A stretch of 59,344 bases of DNA from JAYZAP01 sp964645285. Its GTDB lineage: Bacteria; Pseudomonadota; Alphaproteobacteria; JAAXGF01. The notes beneath the pieces were generated by a model. That model saw nothing but the letters and a program-made list of their open reading frames with translations. It did no database searches and had not been told where the DNA came from. The DNA lies in the NCBI GenBank assembly GCA_964645285.1, contig CAZYDR010000007.1, positions 1 to 59,344 on the forward strand, in the 5' to 3' direction. Shown here one piece after another: positions 1 through 9,703 of the stretch. The position numbers and the translations under genes are program-made. Position 1 is the first letter of the stretch. The number at the start of each line of letters is the position of its first letter.

Positions 1-167
1 ATTGAATCAATCTATCCCAATTCATACAATCAAATTAATAGGTCCTGAGCCTAATGTTTCGTTTGTCTTTGCTAAGACTTCGTTAGCATTGAACACATCG
101 CCGAAACTGGCACATTTGTTGCGGCTATTAACACAGGATCATGCCTCCCCAAATGGAGGGTAAGCAA
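1..167. other. AT-rich left-edge leader
   Basis: This stretch holds no gene I can support. It is clearly more AT-rich than the rest of the window and should contain the promoter of the small secreted protein that starts at 168. A short inverted repeat, GCTAA at 71-75 and TTAGC at 83-87, is visible but too weak to name as an operator. Confidence 0.4.
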
Positions 168-473
168 ATGTATCGCGTTGGATTGTTACTCACGTCGTTG
201 GTTATTGTGCTCTGGTCGTTCCCGGCCACGGCGCAGCAGCAACCGCCCTGCGTTGACCGGGCCAATTTTCTTGAACATCTCTCGTCCAATTACGAGGAAG
301 CGCCGGTCGCCATGGGCCTTACCACCGGCGGTGGCCTGCTTGAAGTCGTCGTGTCGCGGACCGGCTCGTGGACCATCATCGTGACCACGCCCAACGGAAT
401 TTCCTGTGGCGTCGCCTCGGGCGAAAGGTGGGAGAGCACCTTCGACACCCTGTACCAGGAACCGCAGGCCTAG
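168..473 (+). CDS. Small secreted protein of unknown function
   Basis: A 101-residue protein I do not recognise. The ATG at 168 is preferred over the in-frame ATG at 141 because a GGAGGG ribosome site lies at 155-160, eight bases upstream. The N-terminus is a clear Sec signal peptide (MYRVGLLLTSLVIVLWS) with a likely cleavage after the ATA of SFPATAQQQ at about residue 22. The mature part is about 80 residues and has two cysteines (PPCVD and ISCGVA) that could form a periplasmic disulfide. It is followed by a long gap, so it is probably transcribed alone. No function is proposed. Confidence 0.7.
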   Translation: MYRVGLLLTSLVIVLWSFPATAQQQPPCVDRANFLEHLSSNYEEAPVAMGLTTGGGLLEVVVSRTGSWTIIVTTPNGISCGVASGERWESTFDTLYQEPQA

Positions 474-851
474 GAAGAGGTTGGGTCGGCAAGTATTGCC
501 GGGGGTCGGCAAATTCGGCCTACCGGCGTCAGGCAAGGCGCCTTTGATACGGCGGTATGCCTGTCGTTAACTCGTTGTTAAGCAATATTTGTTCTTTAGA
601 CATAGATGTCCGTTTCGGTGGCCCCATACAGTCGTCTTCATGGTCAGGGAACGTCGGAAATACGTGACGTTTCGCGATTCAAAGCATAGAGATGCAAAAC
701 CAGCCGCGATTGCTGGTCAGCCACCACGTCTTTTCTTCAGGGTATGGACAGGCGCAGAAATATTAGCTAGCCTCTGCCCGATTCGCCTTTTGAAGTCTAT
801 GATTAGCGCGAATAATACAGCGGCTCATTTTTTGGACCGTCGCGCGATCGA
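474..851. other. 378-base intergenic region, no gene seen
   Basis: No gene is supported here. An open frame at 589-876 has no recognisable protein character and runs into the carboxypeptidase start, so I leave it out. The region should carry the promoter of the carboxypeptidase gene and includes the CtrA-like motif at 567-581. Confidence 0.5.
567..581 (+). promoter_or_regulatory. Possible CtrA-type site (TTAA-N7-TTAA)
   Basis: TTAA at 567-570 and TTAA at 578-581 are separated by exactly seven bases (CTCGTTG), which matches the alphaproteobacterial CtrA consensus TTAA-N7-TTAA. It lies about 270 bases before the carboxypeptidase start, in a GC-rich genome where TTAA is rare. The match to the consensus is direct; that CtrA binds here is inference. 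Confidence 0.35.
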
Positions 852-2024
852 GTGGTGCACAAGCGAATGCGTATAGGGGTGGCAACGGCAATCAGGGGAA
901 CGATCGCGGCAATTTGCCTGGCGGTCGCGGTGATCGTCGTTTCGTCATCGCCGGTCCGGGCAAGCCCGGCGGCCGTGGTCATAGACGGTAACACCGGCGC
1001 CGTGCTCTATCAAAGCAACATAAATCACCGCCATTATCCCGCGTCATTGACTAAGATGATGACTCTCTATCTGTTGTTTGAGGCCATCGACCGGGGGCAA
1101 TTGACCCTGGAGACCAAGCTGTTCGCTTCCAAGCGCGCCGCCGGCCAGCCCAATTCCAAGCTCGGTTTGCGCAAGGGCCAAAGCATCCGCGTGCGCGAGG
1201 CGATCCTGGCCCTGATCGTCAAGTCGGCCAACGACGTGGGGACGGTTGTCTCGGAAGCCCTGGCCAACACCGAAAGCGAATTCGCCGACGTTATGACCAG
1301 GAAGGCCCTGGCCCTGGGAATGACGAAAACCCGGTTCCGCAACGCCACGGGCTTGCCCAATAAAGGCCAGCTCAGCACCGCCGGTGATCTGGCCAAGCTG
1401 GCCTTCGCGCTGTATCGCGATTTTCCCCAGTACTATCACTATTTCGGTGAGACCAGTTTTGTCTATCGGGGCAAGACCTATCGTGGCCACAACACCTTCG
1501 TTGCCGCCTATTCCGGCGCCGATGGCCTGAAGACCGGCTATATCCGGGCCTCGAAGTTCAATCTGGCGGCCTCGGCGGTGCGCGGTGACCAGCGCCTGTT
1601 CGCGGTCGTGCTGGGCGCCTATTCGCCGAAGAAGCGGGATCGTCAGATGGCCAAGCTGATGGATCAGGTATTTGGCGATGTGGGCGCCCGCCGGGTGGCC
1701 GATTCAGGACAACCGCCGCCGCCGGCACCGGAAAAACCGGTTATCGCCGCCAAGGGTCCCTGGGCCATTCAGGTCGGTGCGTTCTCTCGTGTTGAGGCCG
1801 CCTATGCGGCAATCAGCGAGAGTCTCAAGCACATCCCCGGCATCGTCACCAACGCAGCGTCTCTGATCACCCCGGTGGAGCAGGGCGACGGCGATCTGTT
1901 CCGCGCTCGTTTCGTCGGCGTCAGCTGGCGTGAAGCCCATCGGGCATGCCGAATTCTCAATCGCAAGCAGCTTGACTGCGAAGTCGTCCAACACCTGTCG
2001 AGCACCCTGGCCCTGGCCAACTAG
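852..2024 (+). CDS. Serine D-Ala-D-Ala carboxypeptidase (family S11) with SPOR domain
   Basis: A 390-residue periplasmic penicillin-binding protein that trims the terminal D-alanine from peptidoglycan pentapeptides (DacA/DacC/DacF type). A signal peptide or anchor covers residues 6-38. All three catalytic motifs of family S11 are present: SLTK at 65-68 with the acylated serine, SAN at 125-127 and KTG at 227-229. A Pro-rich linker (about 285-300) leads to a C-terminal SPOR domain from about 303 (GPWAIQVGAFSR), which in this domain family binds denuded glycan strands at the division septum. The start is GTG at 852, with GTG 855 and ATG 867 as alternatives. A septal role is inferred from the SPOR domain. 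Confidence 0.9.
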   Translation: MVHKRMRIGVATAIRGTIAAICLAVAVIVVSSSPVRASPAAVVIDGNTGAVLYQSNINHRHYPASLTKMMTLYLLFEAIDRGQLTLETKLFASKRAAGQPNSKLGLRKGQSIRVREAILALIVKSANDVGTVVSEALANTESEFADVMTRKALALGMTKTRFRNATGLPNKGQLSTAGDLAKLAFALYRDFPQYYHYFGETSFVYRGKTYRGHNTFVAAYSGADGLKTGYIRASKFNLAASAVRGDQRLFAVVLGAYSPKKRDRQMAKLMDQVFGDVGARRVADSGQPPPPAPEKPVIAAKGPWAIQVGAFSRVEAAYAAISESLKHIPGIVTNAASLITPVEQGDGDLFRARFVGVSWREAHRACRILNRKQLDCEVVQHLSSTLALAN

Positions 2025-2040
2025 GCGCTTCAATAGCGCC

Positions 2041-3621
2041 ATGAGCGAATCCGAACAGCAAGATCCTTCCTCCGACGCCTTCGTTGAATGGGCGCGGGGA
2101 CAGGCTGTCTCCCTGTCCATTCCGCGCCGCGACGACGACTACGATGACCTCGGGTTCATTGCCGACGTAATTGGTAGAAAGCGGATCGTCACCGTCGGTG
2201 AGAGCGCCCACTATCTCCACGAGTGGAACCGCTGGCGGGCCCGGTTGTTCAAGTACCTGGCCCTTGAGCATGGCTTCAGCACATTTGTGCTCGAATTAGC
2301 GCTGGTCGAGGGCCGTCTGGTGCACGACTACGTCGCCGGCGCCGATTGCGACTGGGACGATGTCGCCGCCGCCATCAACAACGTCTGGGGCGTTTGGGCC
2401 GAGATCAACGACCTTGTCCGCTGGATGCGCGCATGGAACGCCAATCCAGACCGGCCGCGAGAGCTCCGCTTCTACGGCATGGACGGCACCGGCAATTGGG
2501 GCCATGCCCGGTTCGTCTATCGCGCCGTGCACGACTACGCCAGCCGGGTCGACCAGGCCCTTGCCGACGATATCGCCCGGGACTTCGAGCAGGCCGTCGA
2601 GGACGTAACCGTCGTGACCCGCGCGAGCGTGTCGGCATCCAGGTTCAGGGAATTGATCGGCGCGGCATCCCTGGTGCTGAGCCGGATAGAGCAGGCGCGA
2701 ATTCCCTACACCAAGGCCACTTCCCATGACGATTACGATTGGGCGCTGCGCTGCGCGCAAATTCTTCGCGACGTGTTCCAGGCCATCGCCCAAACCGACA
2801 TCGATTTCGATATTGGCGTTCGCGAGTTCTGGAATGTGCGCGATGTCTCCATGACGGAATCGCTGCGCTGGATTCGCGAGCGCGAAGGCGCCGATGTGGG
2901 CATGGTGATCGGGGCCCACAACACCCACCTGCAAATGCACCCGGTTCGTGACCTGAAGGCGACCTCCATGGGCTCGTATTTCACCAACCGCTTCGGGCGC
3001 GAGGACGTTCTTCACATTGGCAGCGCGAGTGAGCGCTCGTTGAAAGGCGAGCCGGCGCAACCCGACAGCAATCAGGCCGCCTATGGCCGTATCGGCCCGG
3101 ATTGCTTTTTCCTGGATTTACGCGCCGCGCCGACAAGCGGTCCCGTGGCGGACTGGCTCAAGGTCGAGCGCCCGGACCGCTCGAACCTGCGATACCAGCC
3201 GGTATGCGCCGGCGATGCCTGGGACTGCCTGATTTTCCACCGGACCCTGTCCCTTGGCGAGGTCGATCTGCCAGGTTTTCTACACTCGCCGCTGGCCGAG
3301 CCTGCCGTCGACGAGCTTGAGCGTCTCAGCGGCCGCTACATAATCTATGGATTCCTTGCCGCCGTAAACACGCTCGACTTGTTTTTCGAGGACGGGACCC
3401 TCTTCACCGACGGTCAGGACGACACCAGCGGCGAAGTGTTTCCGCCGTTCAAGACGCCGATCCATTTCTGTCAGGACGGCCGCTTTCGCTGGTCGGTCTG
3501 GCCGTCCATCATCGAGTTTCATCCGGGCGAAGGCCCGGTGGCGGTGTCCGTCACCACGCCGGGCGGCGCCCTGTATCACGGCGAGCGGATCGGCGATGCC
3601 GTCCGGTTAGGCGGCGCTTAG
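2041..3621 (+). CDS. Erythromycin esterase family hydrolase with extra C-terminal domain
   Basis: A 526-residue protein whose first ~400 residues belong to the erythromycin esterase family (Ere, PF05139). The family hallmark GESAHYLHEW is at about residues 53-62, with the candidate catalytic histidine H57 and the following Glu. A second conserved His motif, IGAHNTHLQM, is near 290-299. The ATG at 2041 lies 16 bases after the carboxypeptidase stop. The last ~110 residues (from about GRYIIYGF) go beyond the esterase core and I do not recognise them. Most chromosomal members of the family have no proven macrolide activity, so resistance should not be assumed. The 3' end overlaps the convergent dehydrogenase gene by 15 bases. 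Confidence 0.8.
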   Translation: MSESEQQDPSSDAFVEWARGQAVSLSIPRRDDDYDDLGFIADVIGRKRIVTVGESAHYLHEWNRWRARLFKYLALEHGFSTFVLELALVEGRLVHDYVAGADCDWDDVAAAINNVWGVWAEINDLVRWMRAWNANPDRPRELRFYGMDGTGNWGHARFVYRAVHDYASRVDQALADDIARDFEQAVEDVTVVTRASVSASRFRELIGAASLVLSRIEQARIPYTKATSHDDYDWALRCAQILRDVFQAIAQTDIDFDIGVREFWNVRDVSMTESLRWIREREGADVGMVIGAHNTHLQMHPVRDLKATSMGSYFTNRFGREDVLHIGSASERSLKGEPAQPDSNQAAYGRIGPDCFFLDLRAAPTSGPVADWLKVERPDRSNLRYQPVCAGDAWDCLIFHRTLSLGEVDLPGFLHSPLAEPAVDELERLSGRYIIYGFLAAVNTLDLFFEDGTLFTDGQDDTSGEVFPPFKTPIHFCQDGRFRWSVWPSIIEFHPGEGPVAVSVTTPGGALYHGERIGDAVRLGGA

Positions 3622-4788
3622 CACCCGCCGGGCGATGTCCTGAGCGTCCGCAAATTCCACATCGCGACAATTGGCGGCCCGCATGGGACCGTTTTCCGGC
3701 GCCATGGTCAGTTCGGCGAGGTGATCTCTATCCCCTTCGCCGAGGCCTGCATCCGACAGTGACACCGGCAGGCCCGTGGCCTTGAGCAGGGCGGTAAAGG
3801 TCGGCCCCGCCAGAGCCGCCGCCGCGCCATCATCGAGACCGTCGCAGGGCGCGCCCAAGGCCCGCGCCACGGCGCTGTGAGCGGCCGGCGCGGCTTCGGC
3901 GTTCCACGCCAGTGCGGCGCTGAGGCACAATCCGACGGCGCGGCCGTGATGGACGCCGGCCAAAGCACCCAGGGCGTGACCCATGGCATGGGCGATGCCG
4001 GTGGCGGTGGCGTCGAAGCCGATGCCGGCCAGGGTTGCCGCCAACATCACCGCGCCCCGGGCCTCCAGGTCGTCGGGCGCCGCGACGGTGCGTACCAGGG
4101 CGCCGTCGGCCAATAGGCGAATGGCATGCAGGCAATAGGCATCGGCCATGGGGTTGGCGCGGCGCACGGTGCAGCCCTCGATGGCGTGGACCATGGCGTC
4201 GATGCCCGTAGCGGCGGTCAAGCCGGCCGGCAACCCGACCGTCAGGGCCGGGTCGAGCAGCGCCATGGTAGCGCGCAATCCTTCGCTCCAAACCCACAGC
4301 TTGCGCCCGTCATCGCTGGTAATCACCGAGGTCCGCGTTACTTCCGAGCCGGTGCCGGCGGTGGTCGGGATGCAGACCCGGGGCAGGCCGCCCCGGGGCA
4401 GGGGATTGACGCCGAGGGCAAAGTGTTCGGCGTTTTCTTGCGCCGGCACCAGGGCGGCGGCGAGCTTGGCGGTATCAAGCGCCGAACCACCGCCGAGACC
4501 GACCACGGCACTGGCGCCCCGGCTGCGCGCCAACTCGGCGGCTTCGTCGGCCGAGGTCGCCAGTGGGTCGCTCTTCACATCGGTGAAGCTGACGACCGTC
4601 AGGCCGGCGCCTTCAAGGATGCCCTGAACCTGCCCGGTCAGCCCGGCATCGGCGACACCCGGGTCGGAAACCAGCAGTACTGCGGCGCCATCGCCGCCGA
4701 GTCGGGCGACATCAGCGCCCAGCTTGTTGACGCGGCCGGCGCCGAAAGCGATACGGGTTGGCGTGTTGAAATTGAAGTTTTGCGGCAT
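3607..4788 (-). CDS. Iron-containing alcohol dehydrogenase
   Basis: A 393-residue group III (iron-type) alcohol dehydrogenase, an NAD(P)-dependent oxidoreductase acting on alcohols or aldehydes; the substrate cannot be read from sequence. The nucleotide-binding motif GGGSALDTAK is at 99-108. The metal ligands expected for the family are in place: D197 and H201 (GIDAMVHAIE), H267 (GIAHAMGHALG) and a His in the VHHG motif at 280-281. The ATG at 4788 (MPQNFNFNTPTRIAFG) is chosen because the family's FxxPTRIxFG segment starts there; an upstream ATG at 4851 would add 21 unconserved residues. It is transcribed alone and converges on the esterase-like gene. Confidence 0.88.
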   Translation of the reverse strand: MPQNFNFNTPTRIAFGAGRVNKLGADVARLGGDGAAVLLVSDPGVADAGLTGQVQGILEGAGLTVVSFTDVKSDPLATSADEAAELARSRGASAVVGLGGGSALDTAKLAAALVPAQENAEHFALGVNPLPRGGLPRVCIPTTAGTGSEVTRTSVITSDDGRKLWVWSEGLRATMALLDPALTVGLPAGLTAATGIDAMVHAIEGCTVRRANPMADAYCLHAIRLLADGALVRTVAAPDDLEARGAVMLAATLAGIGFDATATGIAHAMGHALGALAGVHHGRAVGLCLSAALAWNAEAAPAAHSAVARALGAPCDGLDDGAAAALAGPTFTALLKATGLPVSLSDAGLGEGDRDHLAELTMAPENGPMRAANCRDVEFADAQDIARRVLSAA

Positions 4789-4895
4789 GACAGGCCCTGT
4801 AAGTGGCGGTATGAAGGGCGCATAGAGGGCGCGAGAGGCGGCCAAAGTCAAGGAATGAAGCGGCTTTCAGAGGCATTTACCCCTTGCCCCTTTTA

Positions 4896-4923
4896 TTGCC
4901 ACCCCCAAATCCGATATTATAGG
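4896..4923 (+). promoter_or_regulatory. Candidate clpS-clpA promoter
   Basis: TTGCCA at 4896-4901 and TATAGG at 4918-4923 have a 16-base spacing, in a locally AT-rich patch 40 bases before the clpS start. The boxes only partly match sigma-70 consensus, so this is a tentative call. Confidence 0.35.
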
Positions 4924-4961
4924 TAGAACAACGATCGACCATGACCGGACTTTGACTGCAT

Positions 4962-5285
4962 ATGAGCGATAAGCGATACGGCGGGAGCGGTCCGACCACC
5001 TCGGTGGTTACCAAGACCAAACCCAAGATCAAGAAGCCGTCCCTGTACAAGGTGCTGCTGCTGAACGACGACTACACGCCCATGGAGTTCGTCGTCATGC
5101 TGCTGGAGAGCGTCTTCCGCAAGAGCCAGGAGGAGGCGACCCGCATCATGCTTCACGTGCACCAGCGCGGCGTTGGCATCTGCGGTGTTTTCACCTATGA
5201 CGTGGCCGAGACCAAGGTGAACCAAGTGATGGACATGGCCCAGCGTCACGAGCACCCCCTGCAAGTCACCATGGAACGAGAGTAA
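4962..5285 (+). CDS. clpS: ATP-dependent Clp protease adaptor ClpS
   Basis: A 107-residue ClpS, the N-recognin that binds N-degron substrates and hands them to ClpA for degradation by ClpAP. The first ~25 residues are a flexible, Lys-rich extension. The core has the family signature LLNDDYTPMEFVVMLLESVF, which includes the N-degron pocket residues, followed by HVHQRGVGICGVFTYDVAETK. Length is normal for alphaproteobacteria, some of which carry two ClpS paralogues. clpA follows 15 bases downstream in the usual operon arrangement. Confidence 0.96.
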   Translation: MSDKRYGGSGPTTSVVTKTKPKIKKPSLYKVLLLNDDYTPMEFVVMLLESVFRKSQEEATRIMLHVHQRGVGICGVFTYDVAETKVNQVMDMAQRHEHPLQVTMERE

Positions 5286-5300
5286 GGCGGCAATTTACCC

Positions 5301-7610
<2,310 letters not shown>

Positions 7611-7625
7611 ATCACGGGACCGTTT

Positions 7626-8210
7626 GTGCTTACCGCCCGTAATCTCGCCGTCAACGGCATTGTCCCTTGCGACATTCATTTAGACGCCGGTGAATGCGTC
7701 ACGCTCTCGGGCGCTTCGGGCTCGGGCAAGTCCCTGGTACTGCGGGCCCTGGCCGATCTTGATCCCCATGATGGCGACATTGCCCTCGACGGCGAAGCGC
7801 AGTCCGTGACCCCGGCGCCGACGTGGCGTCGTCAGGTCGCCTACCTTGCCTCCGAGCCGGGCTGGTGGGAGGATCGCATCGCGCCCCACTTCCCCGACGA
7901 CGAGGCGGTTGCGCCGTGGCTTGGCGCCCTCGGCCTGTCGCCCACCCTGCTGGCGCAAACTGTCGCCACGGCCTCGACCGGCGAGCGCCAGCGCCTGGCG
8001 CTGATCCGCACGCTGCTGCTTGAACCCCGGGTGCTGCTGCTCGATGAGCCGACCTCGGGCCTCGATGATGAGGCGGCGGGGCGGGTTGAAGTAGTGCTTG
8101 GCGAGCGGCTCGCGGCGGGCACGGCGATCTTGCTGGTAACCCACGACCGCCGCCTGGCCGAGCGCATGGGCCAGCGGCACCTGCGCATCGCGGGCGGAGT
8201 GCTGGCATGA
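7626..8210 (+). CDS. ABC transporter ATP-binding protein, FetA/YbbL-like
   Basis: A 194-residue ABC ATPase beginning at GTG 7626. Walker A GASGSGKS is at about 29-36, the signature is the variant STGERQ at 117-122, and Walker B RVLLLDEPTSGLDDE is at about 135-149. It is paired with the membrane protein downstream by a 4-base ATGA overlap. That partner belongs to UPF0014, so this is most likely the FetA (YbbL) subunit of the FetAB system, implicated in iron export and peroxide resistance in E. coli. The transported substrate here is inference from homology. Confidence 0.82.
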   Translation: MLTARNLAVNGIVPCDIHLDAGECVTLSGASGSGKSLVLRALADLDPHDGDIALDGEAQSVTPAPTWRRQVAYLASEPGWWEDRIAPHFPDDEAVAPWLGALGLSPTLLAQTVATASTGERQRLALIRTLLLEPRVLLLDEPTSGLDDEAAGRVEVVLGERLAAGTAILLVTHDRRLAERMGQRHLRIAGGVLA

Positions 8211-9004
8211 TCGTCTCCCTCGACGCCTTCGATCTCGCTCTGGCCGCCCTGCTGGTGGTGCTCAACGCTATCCTGTCACGGCGTCTCGGCCTGGCCCTGG
8301 AGCGGCCCCTGCTGGTCGCCGCCACGCGGACGGCGGTGCAGTTGTTCCTGGTCGGCTTTGTCATCAAGGCGCTATTCGCGCTGCAGTCGCCGCTGTGGAC
8401 CGGGCTTATGGCTCTGGTCATGATCCTGGCCGCCGGCTACGAGGTTCTCGCCCGTCAGAGCCGGCGTTTCACCGGGGTCTGGGCCTATGGCCTGGGCACC
8501 CTGAGCGTCGCCGCCGGGGCCGGGTTGGTGACCCTGCTGGCCTTGTCGGTGGTGGTCCAGCCCGAGCCCTGGTACCAGCCGCGCTATGCGGTGCCGTTGC
8601 TCGGCATGGTGCTGGGTAACGCCATGACCGCGATCAGCCTGGCGCTTGACTCCCTGGTCACCTCGGCGAACCGCGAGCGCGCCGCCATCGAGGCCCGCCT
8701 GGCGCTCGGCGCCGACCGGGCGACAGCCATGCGCTCAGTCGCCCACCAGGCCCTGCGCACCGGCCTGATGCCGATCATCAACGCCATGTCGGCGGCCGGC
8801 ATCATCGCGCTGCCCGGCATGATGACCGGCCAGATCCTCGCCGGCGCCGACCCTGTCGAGGCGGTCAAATATCAGATCCTGATCATGTTCCTGATCGCCG
8901 GCGGCACCGGCATCGGCGTCTTCCTGGCGGTCACCATCGGCGCCCGCCGCCTCAGCGACCAGCGCCACCGGTTGCGGCTGGATCGGCTGAGGGCGGCGGA
9001 ATAA
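8207..9004 (+). CDS. ABC transporter permease, FetB/YbbM family (UPF0014)
   Basis: A 265-residue integral inner-membrane protein with about seven hydrophobic segments. The family segment ALERPLLVAATRTAVQLFLV (UPF0014/FetB) is near the N-terminus, and the conserved loop ALGADRATAMRSVAHQALRTG followed by MPIINAMSAAGIIALPGMMT lies in the second half. It overlaps the ATPase gene by 4 bases, consistent with translational coupling and a two-component transporter. The 3' flank runs directly into a palindromic repeat at 9017. Confidence 0.85.
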   Translation: MIVSLDAFDLALAALLVVLNAILSRRLGLALERPLLVAATRTAVQLFLVGFVIKALFALQSPLWTGLMALVMILAAGYEVLARQSRRFTGVWAYGLGTLSVAAGAGLVTLLALSVVVQPEPWYQPRYAVPLLGMVLGNAMTAISLALDSLVTSANRERAAIEARLALGADRATAMRSVAHQALRTGLMPIINAMSAAGIIALPGMMTGQILAGADPVEAVKYQILIMFLIAGGTGIGVFLAVTIGARRLSDQRHRLRLDRLRAAE

Positions 9005-9016
9005 TGAAGGAATTTC

Positions 9017-9119
9017 GACCACCAAGGCACCAAGGCTCCAAGGAGTAAGAAAAGGATCGTTAGGGCGCTTCGCGCCAAGAATCTTTCACTTCCTTGGTGT
9101 CTTTGTGCCTTGGTGGTGA
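9017..9119. repeat. 103-base palindromic repeat, copy 1
   Basis: Imperfect inverted repeat with the left arm starting GACCACCAAGGCACCAAGG and the right arm ending CTTTGTGCCTTGGTGGTGA. Its centre carries a small perfect hairpin, GGCGC (9064-9068), TTC, GCGCC (9072-9076). The right half is a near-exact reverse complement of the left half of copy 2 (9589-9691), about 57 of 60 bases by eye. With copy 2 it brackets the cupin gene. It resembles dispersed palindromic or MITE-like repeats; no transposase is nearby. Confidence 0.8.
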
Positions 9120-9136
9120 ACTCCCTTACTTCCTGA

Positions 9137-9481
9137 CTAGACGTCGACGCCTTTGATTTTCCGCCAATTGAGCGGATAGACCGTGACCACCGCGCGGGCC
9201 TTTTTGACGTGATAGAAGTGCCAGGTACCATCGGGCAACCACAGGCTGTCGCCGGGGTTCAGGTCGTGGGTGCCGTCCTCCAGCTCAATCGTCAGAACGC
9301 CGTCCAGCACGTAGATCCACTCGTCATAGAGCACGGTCCATTCAAACTCGAAGTTCTCCATCTCCATGACGGAGGCGGACATGGTGGTACTCACCGACGG
9401 GTCGACGTCGCGAGCGATATTGGCGCCGGGCGCCAGCTCGGCAAACTTCCTGGATGCGGCTCTCGATATCTTGGCTGCCAT
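9137..9481 (-). CDS. Cupin-domain protein, EutQ-like
   Basis: A 114-residue single cupin barrel. The segment WIYVLDGVLTIELEDGTH and then LNPGDSLWLPDGTWHFYHV are the two cupin motifs; the second keeps a histidine in WHFYHV. The closest recognisable pattern is the EutQ-type cupin of ethanolamine utilisation, but no other eut gene is in the window, so the role is unknown. It could bind a small amine or act as a sensor or isomerase. The gene stands alone between two inverted palindromic repeats, which may provide its terminators or mark it as an inserted unit. Confidence 0.75.
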   Translation of the reverse strand: MAAKISRAASRKFAELAPGANIARDVDPSVSTTMSASVMEMENFEFEWTVLYDEWIYVLDGVLTIELEDGTHDLNPGDSLWLPDGTWHFYHVKKARAVVTVYPLNWRKIKGVDV

Positions 9482-9543
9482 TGATTGTCTCCTCCGTAAG
9501 TCAGGTTATGGGTCGGCGATTACTCTAGACCGGGGATTCGCGG

Positions 9544-9691
9544 ATGACCACCAAGACACGCAGGCAGCAAGACGTAGGAAAAGGTTTTGACCACCAAGGT
9601 ACAAAGACACCAAGGAAGTGAAAGATTCTTGGCGCGAAGCGCCTTAAAGAGCTTTGCTTGCTTCTTGGTGTCTTTGTGCCTTGGTGGTGAA
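9544..9691. repeat. Palindromic repeat copy 2, with an extra half-arm
   Basis: The full element is 9589-9691, again 103 bases, with left arm GACCACCAAGGTACAAAGAC and right arm GTGCCTTGGTGGTGA. It is inverted relative to copy 1, and its central hairpin reads GGCGC-GAA-GCGCC. A further half-arm, TGACCACCAAGACACGCAGG, lies at 9544-9563, so this locus may hold the remnant of another copy. Confidence 0.8.
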
Positions 9692-9703
9692 CCTTCTTCC
9701 TCC

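Noticed and set aside
589..876. A 95-codon open frame before the carboxypeptidase
   Set aside because: No ribosome site, no recognisable sequence character, and it overlaps the start of a certain gene in another frame.
2041..3621. A macrolide resistance gene
   Set aside because: Family membership is clear, but chromosomal homologues usually lack proven macrolide esterase activity and there are no resistance or mobile genes around it.
9017..9691. CRISPR array from the repeated CACCAAG motifs
   Set aside because: The motifs are arms of inverted repeats, not evenly spaced direct repeats with spacers, and no cas gene is present.
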